NCBI GenBank assembly: GCA_034508935.3
Contig: CM067450.1
Coordinates: forward strand, 6,996,845-7,060,844
Reading direction: 5' to 3'
Source of the DNA: Berghia stephanieae
Taxonomy: Eukaryota > Mollusca > Gastropoda > Nudibranchia > Aeolidiidae
DNA: 64,000 bases
Shown here: piece after piece, positions 55,203 to 64,000 of the stretch
Layout: each line of letters opens with the position of its first letter
Position numbering within the stretch: position 1 is the first letter of the stretch
Notes under the pieces: generated by a model
Told to the model about the DNA's origin: nothing
Databases searched by the model: none
The model's input: the letters and a program-made list of their open reading frames with translations, nothing else
Translations under genes and position numbers: made by a program

Positions 55203-55451
55203 ATGTCTTTTACTGGTGCCTCTTCAAGTTCAGGGGGGAAAATTCTAGGAAATGAATCTGATTCTTTCAGAAGGACTTCCCCTCCGTTAATGGCAGGTGA
55301 CAACTCAGATACAGAAGAAGATACGGCAATGGAGGACAAATATTTTGATGACTATCCTGGTAATGATAATGGTAGCCCATTATCCAATGATGATGATGAA
55401 AATATTGAATCTGTTAGTGATGGGGAGTCATCGCAGGGGAAACAATCAAAG
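55203..55451 (+). CDS. C2H2 zinc-finger protein, exon 1 of the coding part
   Basis: Codes residues 1-83 (MSFTGASSSSGGKILGNESD and on), rich in Ser and acidic residues (DNSDTEEDTAMEDKYFDD, SNDDDENIESVSDGESS). The ATG has A at -3, and an in-frame stop at 55131 supports it as the start. The donor AAAG|GTAATA at 55451/55452 leaves phase 0. The acidic low-complexity region is probably disordered and may serve in partner binding. The exon probably begins at the acceptor near 55099 and includes some 5' UTR. Confidence 0.8.
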
Positions 55452-55831
55452 GTAATAAATGAGGTATGCTTTTTGCCAAAGTCAGATAAAAGCCAAAAGT
55501 GAATTGACTTTTATATTTATCCGAACTAACAACCATTGGAACTTTAGCCTTACAGTATTGTGCCATGATGTAAAAGTGAATTGAAAACAAAATGTAGAGA
55601 ATATCCTGACCACAATCCTCGATACAAGATTTGTATGTTGTTGTTAAAATAGGTTTTTTAATTACACACAGTATTATAACTTATATTTTGGCTCACAACA
55701 TTGACTATTTTACTTTATTTTTTTACTTTTTTTCTCAAAACTAGGGAAAATTACTTGAGCATAGCTCAATGACAAATGTATACTATTGGACCTTTCTTTG
55801 TATTTCTGTTAAGTAGTCCTTAGGTCCATGG

Positions 55832-56062
55832 AGCCAAAGTTTATCACAGTCTCTATAGTGTGAAATGGACAGTACTTGCTATCCTTTGGATAGGATGCTA
55901 GTCCTTCAAAGTACATTTCACAAGATCTAACAGATCCATCTACCCAATCACTGCTGGGTGGACAGAGGGGTAAGAAAAATATCTCGACTACACCCGGGCT
56001 TGATCTTGGTCCCTTTGCTTTTGAAGTGAGTGCTCTACCAACTGAACTATTGGGACTCCCGT
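55832..56062 (-). mobile_element. SINE-3 copy in intron 1
   Basis: Minus strand: head GGAGTCCCAATAGTTCAGTT then GGTAGAGCACTCACTTC, B-box region GGGACCAAGATCAAGCCCGG, then GAAATGTACTTTGAAGGACT and ATCCTATCCAAAGGATAGCA. Diverged. Confidence 0.7.
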
Positions 56063-56369
56063 ATTTCTGTTTTAAAAACAGTGGGTGAGATCCATTTTGT
56101 TTTATTTATCACAATAATGTCGTTCATTTCTGTTGTTGTCTAATTAAATGTGATGTTCTTCATTACATTTAGAGAGAGGAATCAATAAAATGTTGACAAG
56201 CTCAACATACAAGGGTTGTTGATCGTCAATGATTCCTAGGATTTCTAGCTGTATTTGTAAGAGTTCTATTTCTCGCAAAGTATAGTCTTTAATTTTTTTC
56301 CAGTTTTGCCAACGATCTGTTGATATTTGCAATTTAAAAATTTACCAGTTACTCTGGCATGGCAGTTTC

Positions 56370-56830
56370 TACATAGCTTGCGGCTGAAAAAAAATTGCAA
56401 AATATCAATGATTTGTATTGTGGCTGCAAAATCTGCAATTTTTTTCAAATTTTCGAGATGTTGCAAAGAAAAACAAACAAACAATAAAAGATCCCCCAAA
56501 AAAACCCAATATTTTATTTAAAAAAAAAATAATATTGATAGCTCGTGTAGAACGTGAAAGATAATTAATCAAAAGTAGTTTTTTTTTTTACTTATCACAC
56601 TTTCTTCCTTTTACTGACGCTGATATGACCTTACATTTGCTGCAAGCTCCATGAAACCCTTAAAAAGAAACAAATACCTTTCTCTTTCATAAACTAATTA
56701 TGGGTTTTTAGGAAAATAAATCGCAAATTTTGCAAATTTTTTGCAAATTTTGCAGTTTTTAACTTGCAAAATTTGGGATTTTGCTTACAAAATTTTGGGA
56801 TTTATTTTTGAAAAAAAACCGCCATGTCAG
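56370..56830 (+). repeat. Intron 1 duplicated block, copy 1
   Basis: Parallels 57595-58040 in order: AAAATTGCAAAATATC-like start, GATAGCTCGTGTAGAACGTG, CTGATATGACCTTACATTTG, AACTAATTATGGGTTTTTAG, many GCAAATTTT units and CCGCCATGTCAG at the end. A direct duplication of about 450 bp. Confidence 0.7.
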
Positions 56831-56899
56831 GTTACTCTTTCTCATTAATTGTGTCTCTTGTGTTAATAACCTGTATGGCCGAAAAGCAGCAGGACAACA

Positions 56900-57080
56900 G
56901 TATTGTCTTGGCTTCCTTTCCAGAAGGCACAGCAGTTGACTCCTGTCAGTGCTGTGTGACATTAATCAAGTCCCCTCCCCCTAGATCACTTTACAACGCT
57001 GCACTGCGGCGAATGCCTAGGTTATTCCAGTTTTTCCCTGGAATGAGCCTTAAAGACAAATTTACCTTTGGGGATTAGAA
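56900..57080 (+). mobile_element. SINE-2 fragment, diverged
   Basis: GCTGCACTGCGGCGAATGCC, TTCCCTGGAATGAGCC and GGGGATTAGAAAGG. Inserted right after the first duplicated block. Confidence 0.6.
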
Positions 57081-57439
57081 AGGAAATTTTTTTAATCAAT
57101 TAAAATAATTTTTTTTATTTTAAAAGTGCCTCAATTGTTGTAGAACCTCTAAAACAAAATAATGAAACCAAGTTTGTGGTCATAGTTGTGCTGAAACAGA
57201 ATTTGTGGCTAATTATTTTTTCTATCTTGATTTGTTAAGTCTTTCAAAATATTTAGAAAATGGCAAATTTTGTTGTCTAAATTTTGTTTTGAACCAATTC
57301 TGTACTTAACTATGATGTGAGTCCCTTCTCTTGCTCAAGTTCTTACACAGCAACTGTTATCTGTTGTGCCTGTCATAGAGGCCATGACCAGTACGTCTTA
57401 TTTTGCAGTACGGTTTCTTTTTCTCGGATCCAAGGAAAT

Positions 57440-57596
57440 TCGCTATTTTAGAGTGGAGTCAAAGAAGTTTCTTCCGTTTAAAAAAATCATCCCCCCCACC
57501 CCCTCCTACCAATCAATGTATTTTGGAGTGGAGTCAAAGAAGTTTCTTCCGTTTAAAAAAATCACCCCCCCCCCACCCCCTCCTACCAATCAATGT
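57440..57596 (+). repeat. Two tandem units of about 78 bp
   Basis: GTGGAGTCAAAGAAGTTTCT, the C-rich patch and CCTACCAATCAATGTATT occur twice in direct succession. Confidence 0.9.
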
Positions 57597-58040
57597 ATTG
57601 GCAGTGAGAGAGTTTTTTTGCAGGTTGCAACAAATCTCAAAAAATCACTGATTTTCATTGCGCAAAATCTGCAATTTTTGGGCAAAGTTTTGCATATTTT
57701 CGAGATATCGCACCCAAAAAAAAAAAGACAAACAATAATAATTTTTTTTAAAGGCGAAAAACAGTAGCAATTTTTTTTCTTCTTTTAATTTGATAGCTCG
57801 TATAGAACGTGAAAGTGTCTCATTTTCTTCCATTTTACTGGCTCTGATATGACCTTCCATTTGTTGCAAGCGACGTGAAGCCCTTAAAAACAAACATGCC
57901 TTTGTCGTTCATGAACTAATTATGGGTTTTTAGGAAAAGTAATTTCAAATTTTTGCAATTATTTTGCAACTTTTGCTGTTTTTAGCTTGCAAGCTTTAGG
58001 ATTTTTTTTTTTGTTGTTGTTGCAAAACACCGCCATGTCA
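57595..58040 (+). repeat. Intron 1 duplicated block, copy 2
   Basis: Second copy of 56370-56830, including GATAGCTCGTATAGAACGTG and CCGCCATGTCAG. Confidence 0.7.
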
Positions 58041-58231
58041 GAGAGATGTGATATGTGGTGGAGCATACAGGTATTTTCTCACTCTTCAGAAATTAGCTGG
58101 AGTATCAATGACTCTATATTATCTCAATTAATGCTGTAAAAAATGGGGGCTCTTTAGGCAATTGTTCATAATGTTCCTCTCCTTTTTAAATTTTTATCAC
58201 CATCAGCAATTGATTTTGGTTTTCCTTTCAG

Positions 58232-58358
58232 GATTCAGATAATGACTACACAGATGATGAGAGTTCCCAGATGATTTCTGATACCGATAAACCCACCAGC
58301 ACATGTGGACTAGAGTCACAGCCTGGGATCTCATTTGAGGGTGACGAATTTGAGAATG
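58232..58358 (+). CDS. C2H2 zinc-finger protein, exon 2
   Basis: A 127-nt exon between TTTCCTTTCAG and a GTATGG donor, encoding DSDNDYTDDESSQMISDTDK and PTSTCGLESQPGISFEGDEF EN. It continues the acidic, Ser-rich region from exon 1 in frame (phase 0 in, phase 1 out). Intron 1 is 2780 bp and holds a SINE-3, a SINE-2 fragment and a duplicated block. Confidence 0.8.
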
Positions 58359-58730
58359 GTATGGAAATTTATAGAGGATAAACGCTTCGTTTGTTTTTTA
58401 TTCTCACAGAAAATTGAGAGAGAGAGAGAGAGAGAGATATCAAAGAGTTGTTTTGTTGTTTTGTTTTTTTCTTTTCAAGATCATTGTCCTGTAAAGGAAA
58501 TTTTAATTTGTTTGAGAAATAATAAAAAAGACAAGATTTAAATCATCATTTTCTCTCAAATTATGAAATTATTGAAAGACATGCATCACAAGAAAAATAA
58601 GAGTGACAATTCAGAAGTATTTATAAAATCCTGTATTTTGTGTTGATGCTGTCTATTTACTTGAAATTCCGAATTTTTGGGGTTTTTTCGAGAAAATGTC
58701 ACAAAGATTTTTTTCAATTGATGTCAAAAA

Positions 58731-59393
58731 GTAGCAATGACTATCCCGCACAAATCTTTGGGCCTCTTTTTCGCTCACGAAGTGCCCGAATTCGCGTCAA
58801 AATATGGGACGAAGCCGTTTTGTATATGTTATTTTAAAAAATTAATTACGACGCTGTTTATCGATGAATATGACTGAAAGTTGTCACACAGTTAGAAAAA
58901 AGGTCATTTTAGATTATGTCAAGCGACAAAACTCGTGCGATTACCAGAAGACCGTTAAAAATAGATTTTTACTCTTTGGAGTAAAATATTTCTTAAACTA
59001 CCGGGCATGGAGGTTTTGTCTCTGACAAGGTAATACATGAACATTTCTTCTTTTTGGTTGTAAAATTTCATATGAACATGACGAGTACTTTTCCCGTATT
59101 TTACAAAACACCATCCTAATTTGCTCTTCAAGTTTCAATCTTTTAATCCACTTATTACGCAAGATACAACCAAAGGTAAAAAAAAATGCCGAAAAAGCGT
59201 CCCATATTTTCGCGTTTTTTTCCTCTTTGCGGGTCATCCAAATTAATGACACCTTTGAAACTGCATAACTTTTTTATTTATGAATGGATTTTCAAAATTC
59301 AAAAACATTTTTACTCAGTGGAGATAGGGCTTTGATTTTAGACGAAAAGTTTCCTCAAAAAGAGAAAAAAACATTTTTCATAGTCATTGCTAC
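58731..59393. mobile_element. Inverted-repeat element in intron 2
   Basis: GTAGCAATGACTAT at 58731-58744 recurs inverted at 59380-59393. The flanks are AAAAA on both sides, which may be a target duplication or chance. The 663-bp interior has inverted sequence too: AAAATATGGGACG at 58800 and CGTCCCATATTTT at 59198. No transposase frame. It resembles a non-autonomous DNA transposon. Confidence 0.5.
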
Positions 59394-59546
59394 AAAAAGG
59401 GATGTAGTTCAATAGTTGTTCAAGATCTTGGGTTATGTCCCTTGAGCTGGTTTACTTTAATTAATGTGTGTACTATATCACACTCATGGCTCCTTTCAAT
59501 GTGTTTAAAACTCAAACTTTTATTTAGTTTCTCCTCTAAATTTCAG

Positions 59547-61123
59547 ATGATGACATACATGGATGTGACGATTTGGCAAAGGAGCGATTGAATGTCGGAG
59601 ACAACACTGATAATAATGATCCTACCCTTCAGTTTCCCACCGATCAAATTCCTTCTGACTCTCCTCAACAAGCCGATGAGTTGGATTTCCTAACATCCCA
59701 GCTTTACTCAAACTACAACCAAGACGCAAGCCCAAATAGATGCACAATTTGTTTAAAGACATTTGCCACTCCATCCTCTCTCCAAAAACACGTGAGAATC
59801 CATACTGGTGAAAAGAATTATCAGTGTTCGTTGTGCGGATGGAAGTTCTCTGTTCGTGCCAACCTCAAGTATCACATGCAGATCCACACAGGGGAAAAAC
59901 CTTACAAATGCTCCACTTGTGGAAAACAATACTCTCAGAGGTCAGATCTGAAAATGCATATAAGACTCCATACCGGGGAACGACCTTTTGTGTGTTCTGA
60001 ATGCGGCAGTGCATTTACCCGTAAGGCGCACCTTCAATCGCACATGAAAACCCATGATGGAGACAAACCATTCAAGTGTGAAACGTGTGGGAAGGCATTT
60101 CCTCACGTATCGTCCTTGAACGTACACATTAAAATACACACTGGGGAGAAACCGTTTGAATGCTCCACTTGTGGCAAGCAGTTTACCCAACGCTCAGATT
60201 TGAAAGTGCATCTCCGAGTCCACACTGGCGAGAAACCGTTTGAGTGTAATGTTTGTGGTAGGACGTTTAGTCGTAAAGCCCACCTGCAAGGACATAAGAG
60301 AATCCATGTCAGCGACAAACCTTTTAAGTGCGACCGCTGTGATAAGTCATTTCCCATTAGTTCTGCCTTGCAAAGGCACATAAGGGTTCATACTGGAGAA
60401 AAGCCGTTTCAGTGTTCTACTTGTGGGAAAGCATTTACAGAGAAAGCCTACCTTAGAAAACACATGAAAATCCATACAGATGACAAACCATATGAGTGTT
60501 CTGTTTGTGGGAAAGCATTTTTCAGAATTTCTCGGCTGCAAGCCCATATGCGAGGCCATACAGGAGAAAAGCCATTCAAGTGTACAGTCTGTAATAAGGC
60601 ATTCCTATGCAGTTCTTACCTTTATGAACATATGAAAAGTCATAACGGCAACAAACCATACGAGTGTTCATTGTGTGGGAAAACATGTTCTCGTAATTCT
60701 GAATTAGAAGTCCACATGAGAACCCATACGGGAGAAAAGCCCTTTGAATGCTCCGTGTGTCCAAAGGCATTTCCTGAGAGCAGCGCTCTTCGCAGACACA
60801 TGAGGACTCACACAGGAGAAAAGCCTCACAATTGCCCAGAGTGTGGGAAAGGATACACCAAAGGTAAAGGGTTACAAAAACACATGATGAAAGTCCATGG
60901 TATTGAAAAACCACCAGGTAGAACATACTGGAAGGGTTGGAAAGCTGAGCCATTACCCGTTAACACTTTGGACCAATCATTGAACAATGAAGACGTAGAA
61001 GAAGCATTGCTTTGTGATTCAATTGACTCATCATTGAATGGCGGAAAAGTAGAATCATTACCTTGTGGTTCAAGCGATTCATTGGACCTACCATTGAACA
61101 AAGTGAAAGTAGAGGTAGTATGA
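59547..61123 (+). CDS. C2H2 zinc-finger protein, last exon with 14 fingers
   Basis: Follows TAAATTTCAG at 59546 and completes the frame from exon 2; the whole protein is 650 residues. After a hydrophilic linker (to about residue 190), 14 C2H2 fingers run from about residue 191 to 576. Every finger keeps C-x2-C-x12-H-x3-H except the last, which has x4 between its histidines. Linkers are mostly TGEKP, with DGDKP, VSDKP, TDDKP and NGNKP variants, so groups of fingers probably bind DNA together. The tail (577-650) has repeated SLN motifs and ends NKVKVEVV, in which VKVE fits the SUMO-attachment consensus. Expected role: nuclear DNA-binding regulator; the target is unknown. No KRAB, BTB or ZAD domain is seen. 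Stop at 61121-61123; ATTAAA at about 61230 may be the polyadenylation signal. Confidence 0.92.
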
Positions 61124-61408
61124 CCTATTGGTTTAAAAAAAAAAAAAATATGTGAAGACTCGTCAGGAAATGACTTAAAAGAAGAGATAGGCATTAGCTT
61201 GTGATTCAAATGCAGTGCAGTGTGCTTAAGATTAAACTCAACACCTCATGACTAATTCAATTCTTTCACTTTCACATAGCTGCCAGATGTTATCTAATTT
61301 GCGGATTTCCACTATTTTGATTTTCTGTGTGCTATTTCCGCCAAATTAATTAAACAGGCTCCTCATCTTTTGGATATTGATGGGTATTCCTACTACCATG
61401 CACATATA

Positions 61409-62790
61409 CGAGGGCTCTTTCAGAAATAACCGAAAAATGCTCATTGCTCAGCAACCAGTGGAGATTTTAAAATTCTGTAAACGACATGATATTCCTTATT
61501 TCCTTACGGATATTCCCAGAAATTATGAAGTGCATCATTTTGCACAATGAATTTCTAGACGATTTTAAAGATGGCGGCCCACCTTGAAACTTGGTCAAAG
61601 GAGGAAATCAGAGCTGTCATACGTTTTTTTGAACGCCAAAAGTCTGAATCCTACCAAAATTCATAAAGAACTTCAGAGTGTATATGGTGAGCATGTTATA
61701 AGCGTACACAAGTCTATCACTGGTGTAATTTGTTTGAAGCCGGCCATTCCGACTTGACAGACAGGGAAGGGAGAGGGCGTTCGATAACTGCGACGTCAGA
61801 AGACAATGTGAAGCGAGTTGATGAGCTTATTCGTCAAGACAGGAGGTTGAAACTTCATGAAATCGCAAGCAGTCTTGAAATTTCGGAAACTTCTGCCCAT
61901 AGAATTGTATTTGATGAACTTGGCTAAAGAAAAGTCAGCGCAAGATGGGTTCCTAAGCAATTGACAGACAATCATAAAGAACAAAGATTGGACTTCTGCA
62001 GGGACTTTTGAGAAGAAGCAAGAGCTCACGCAGGGTTCACGAGCATACTGCCAACGCCGGCGGAGACTTTCTAGGGTACGATGTGACTTTTCTTGACAGC
62101 ATAGTCACCGGTGATGAGACTTGGTTGCACCATTGCACCCCAGAAACAAAGCAAGATTCGATGACATGGAAACATCCATCCTCACCTGTCGCGAAGAAAT
62201 TCAAAGTCATGCGGTCAGCAAAGAAAATAATGGGAACTGTTTTCTGGGACAGTCGTGGTGTTATTCTGTTCGAAACCTTACAACCTGGAGAAACAATCAA
62301 TGCTGCAAAGTACTGCCAAACTCTTGACAAGCTTAGGGAGGCCATTCGCAGAAAGCGCCCAGGGCAGTTGACCAACGGGGTCATTTTGCAACACGACAAC
62401 GCTACACCCCACACAGCAGGAGTGACGCAAGGTTGGCTAGAGAAATATGGATGGGAGATTTTGCCACACCCACCACACAGTCCAGACCTCGCACCATCTG
62501 ATTATCACCTCTTTGGGCCACTGAAACGTGAGCTGGCAGGAAAGCACTTTGATGTCATTGAAGAGCTTGTTGACCATATGCGGAAATGGCTACAAAACCT
62601 TGACGGAAATTTCTTCCGAGAGGGTATCTATTCCATGGTGCGGCGTTGGCAGAAGTGTGTCGACAGACTTGGCTGTTACATAGAGAAATGAAGGACGAGT
62701 CAAGGTATGAACACGTGCAAGAATTTTGTTGATAGCATAAAAAATGCGGATTTTACAGGCATTTTTCGGTTAATTATGAAAGAGCCCTCG
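61409..62790 (+). mobile_element. Mariner DNA transposon, decayed
   Basis: Terminal inverted repeats: CGAGGGCTCTTTCAGAAATA at the left, and on the other strand CGAGGGCTCTTTCATAATTA at the right, both continuing ACCGAAAAATGC. TA duplications flank it (61407-61408, 62791-62792). 1382 bp. It lies 286 bp after the zinc-finger stop codon, in or just beyond the 3' UTR. Confidence 0.95.
61571..62691 (+). pseudogene. Mariner transposase (DD34D), inactive
   Basis: Starts MAAHLETWSKEEIRAVIRF at 61571. The helix-turn-helix region continues in another frame after a run of T (61625-61631). 61730-61927 encodes the second DNA-binding part (LKLHEIASSLEISETSAHRI). Stops after DELG (61925) and after CRDF (62009) break the linker. 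62008-62691 has the catalytic domain: VTGDETWLHH (first D), HDNATPHTA (second D) and HSPDLAPSDYHLFG (third D), with 34 residues between the second and third aspartates, the mariner spacing. Ends RLGCYIEK at 62691. Intact copies are about 345-350 residues. Confidence 0.92.
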
Positions 62791-63002
62791 TAATTCCCTT
62801 CCATGGCATAGCTGAAAGACTGTTTTCTGATATTTTTTACTGAATTTAAAAATCTTGTGTTCTGCTGACCAGAGAGACTTTGTTTATGATATGTGGTCAG
62901 TGCATGACATAATCAGTCGGAAGGTGAAAATTTTGGATTTGCATATATTTTTTTTTTGCAGTTTCTGAATGAATATGCTCCCCAGAGCATTTTAATATTT
63001 AT

Positions 63003-63282
63003 TTGAAGTAAATCGGATGATTTTTCATGAAGTTATGGTCAGATGCAAGGGAAAGGTACCCAGCAAATTTTCTCAAATTTCATACTTTTTAACTTGACGA
63101 GCCGTAAAAAATATTTAGAAGTGAAATTAAACTTTGTTATTTCCCGAAGATGTACAAAAAATGTTGATTTAAACATTTATGACAAGAACTCATTTTTTAT
63201 CAAAATTGACCTTCTAACTAAACTTGGCGGTATCTCAGTTCAAACCTTTTCACCATCCGACTCTCATTCACTGTAACATATA
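63003..63282. repeat. Repeat C copy 2
   Basis: Matches 36515-36755, with about 30 bp extra (TTTTTAACTTGACGAGCCGT). From 62793 to 63000 and 63283 to 63910 nothing is recognised. Confidence 0.65.
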
Positions 63283-63918
63283 TTTGAAATATGTTCCACT
63301 TTGAATATAGGCAGATATGTCAGTATCTTTTAATTTTCTGTAAATTTCCTAGTTTTTTCATGATATTTATTGGGAAGCTTTCCTCCTTTTTTAAAATTTC
63401 CCTGTGGCAGCTGTACTTTTATGGCATAAATCAAACAATAAAGTGTTGACTGGAGCTAAATTCTAATAGATATTATTGACACCATCAGAATTAATTATTT
63501 TTTTTAATGGGTCTAATTTTGTGTGGTGACTTGATTCGAGTCGACCTCTTATTGATGCCATAATAACTTATTAGATACGCCGTGGAAGCTGACTTCTAGT
63601 TTGACTGTTAGTTTTGATTGATATGATGCTAAAGCTGTTTAACCTGACTTTAATTTGAGATGGGATAAAATTTGCATACTGAATACTGTCAAATGGGTCA
63701 TTCTATCTGAAGGGGGAATTTTGCCTTTGTGAATTTGGAGCATTTTTCAGTAATTTCAGCTCTGTTCTGGGTGGTGACTTCCTATGGTGGGCAGGAGGTC
63801 ACTTGCTGTGTCTTCTATCCCCCTATATCTATTTTTAAAAATATATATTTCGTTTTCTGCATTTATTTTGGAATGAAATTAAAAAGGAACTACATCTATT
63901 ATTGGTGGTGATTTTGAG

Positions 63919-63950
63919 CGCGCGGGGGGGGGGGGGGGGGGGGGGGGGGG
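63919..63950. repeat. Poly-G run
   Basis: A G run of about 32 bases after GCGCGC. Length in the assembly is unreliable. Confidence 0.95.
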
Positions 63951-63983
63951 AATCTTTGTCTTTTATCCAATAGTTTATTGTTA

Positions 63984-64000
63984 TTGCTTTTTTTCTGCAG
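63984..64000 (+). promoter_or_regulatory. 3' splice-site-like sequence at the window end
   Basis: TTGCTTTTTTTCTGCAG is a strong pyrimidine tract and AG. The exon it would open lies beyond the window. It may be chance. Confidence 0.3.

Noticed and set aside
57366-57767. Frame through intron 1 of the zinc-finger gene
   Set aside because: It consists of two tandem copies of the 78-bp repeat including C runs.
62037-62414. Minus-strand frame opposite the mariner transposase
   Set aside because: Shadow of the transposase coding strand.

Overview
The window is animal nuclear DNA. It has GT-AG introns, a C2H2 zinc-finger gene, a THAP-type exon, tRNA-derived SINEs, L2/CR1-type LINEs, a mariner element, a DIRS-type retroelement and many microsatellites, in an A+T-rich background with long gene-free stretches. 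The repeat mix and the SLC18B1-like transporter fit a marine invertebrate, perhaps a mollusc or another lophotrochozoan. That placement is inference; no single feature proves it. One assembly gap of 100 N lies at 14977-15076.

Only two host genes are well supported. The first is an uninterrupted 510-residue major-facilitator transporter of the SLC18B1/SLC18 type on the plus strand at 33466-34998. The second is a three-exon gene on the plus strand (55203-55451, 58232-58358, 59547-61123) encoding a 650-residue protein with an acidic N-terminus and 14 C2H2 fingers. Two weaker candidates are a THAP-domain first exon on the minus strand (963-1087), with a MITE sitting 20 bp beyond its splice donor, and an unrecognised cysteine-containing gene-like region around 15077-17031, next to the gap.

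Most of the rest is mobile DNA. 1-17.6 kb holds LINE fragments, three tRNA-SINE families, several short inverted-repeat elements and a 94-bp satellite (13379-14590). 17.6-30.4 kb is a 10-bp-period GAGATA array interrupted by a split SINE and by an 11.7-kb DIRS-type element (about 18564-30259) whose ends and internal complementary region can be read directly. 31.3-32.8 kb and 51.3-54.3 kb are two fold-back-like elements whose ends carry 34-35 bp tandem units built on one plan, GGCTATT followed by a palindrome. 35-50 kb is a mosaic of SINEs, MITEs and LINE ends. 55-61 kb is the zinc-finger gene, with repeats in its introns. A decayed mariner element with a clean TA duplication follows at 61409-62790.

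Several relations explain each other. The SINE-1 family shares its 3' tail with the L2-type LINE at 3.9 kb, so LINE machinery of that kind probably mobilised it. One 188-bp TA-target MITE family (TAGATAG ends) occurs in at least eight copies, some about 98% identical, some nested in each other or in a LINE. The internal complementary region of the DIRS element matches both of its ends exactly where compared, which points to a recent insertion although its coding parts are broken.
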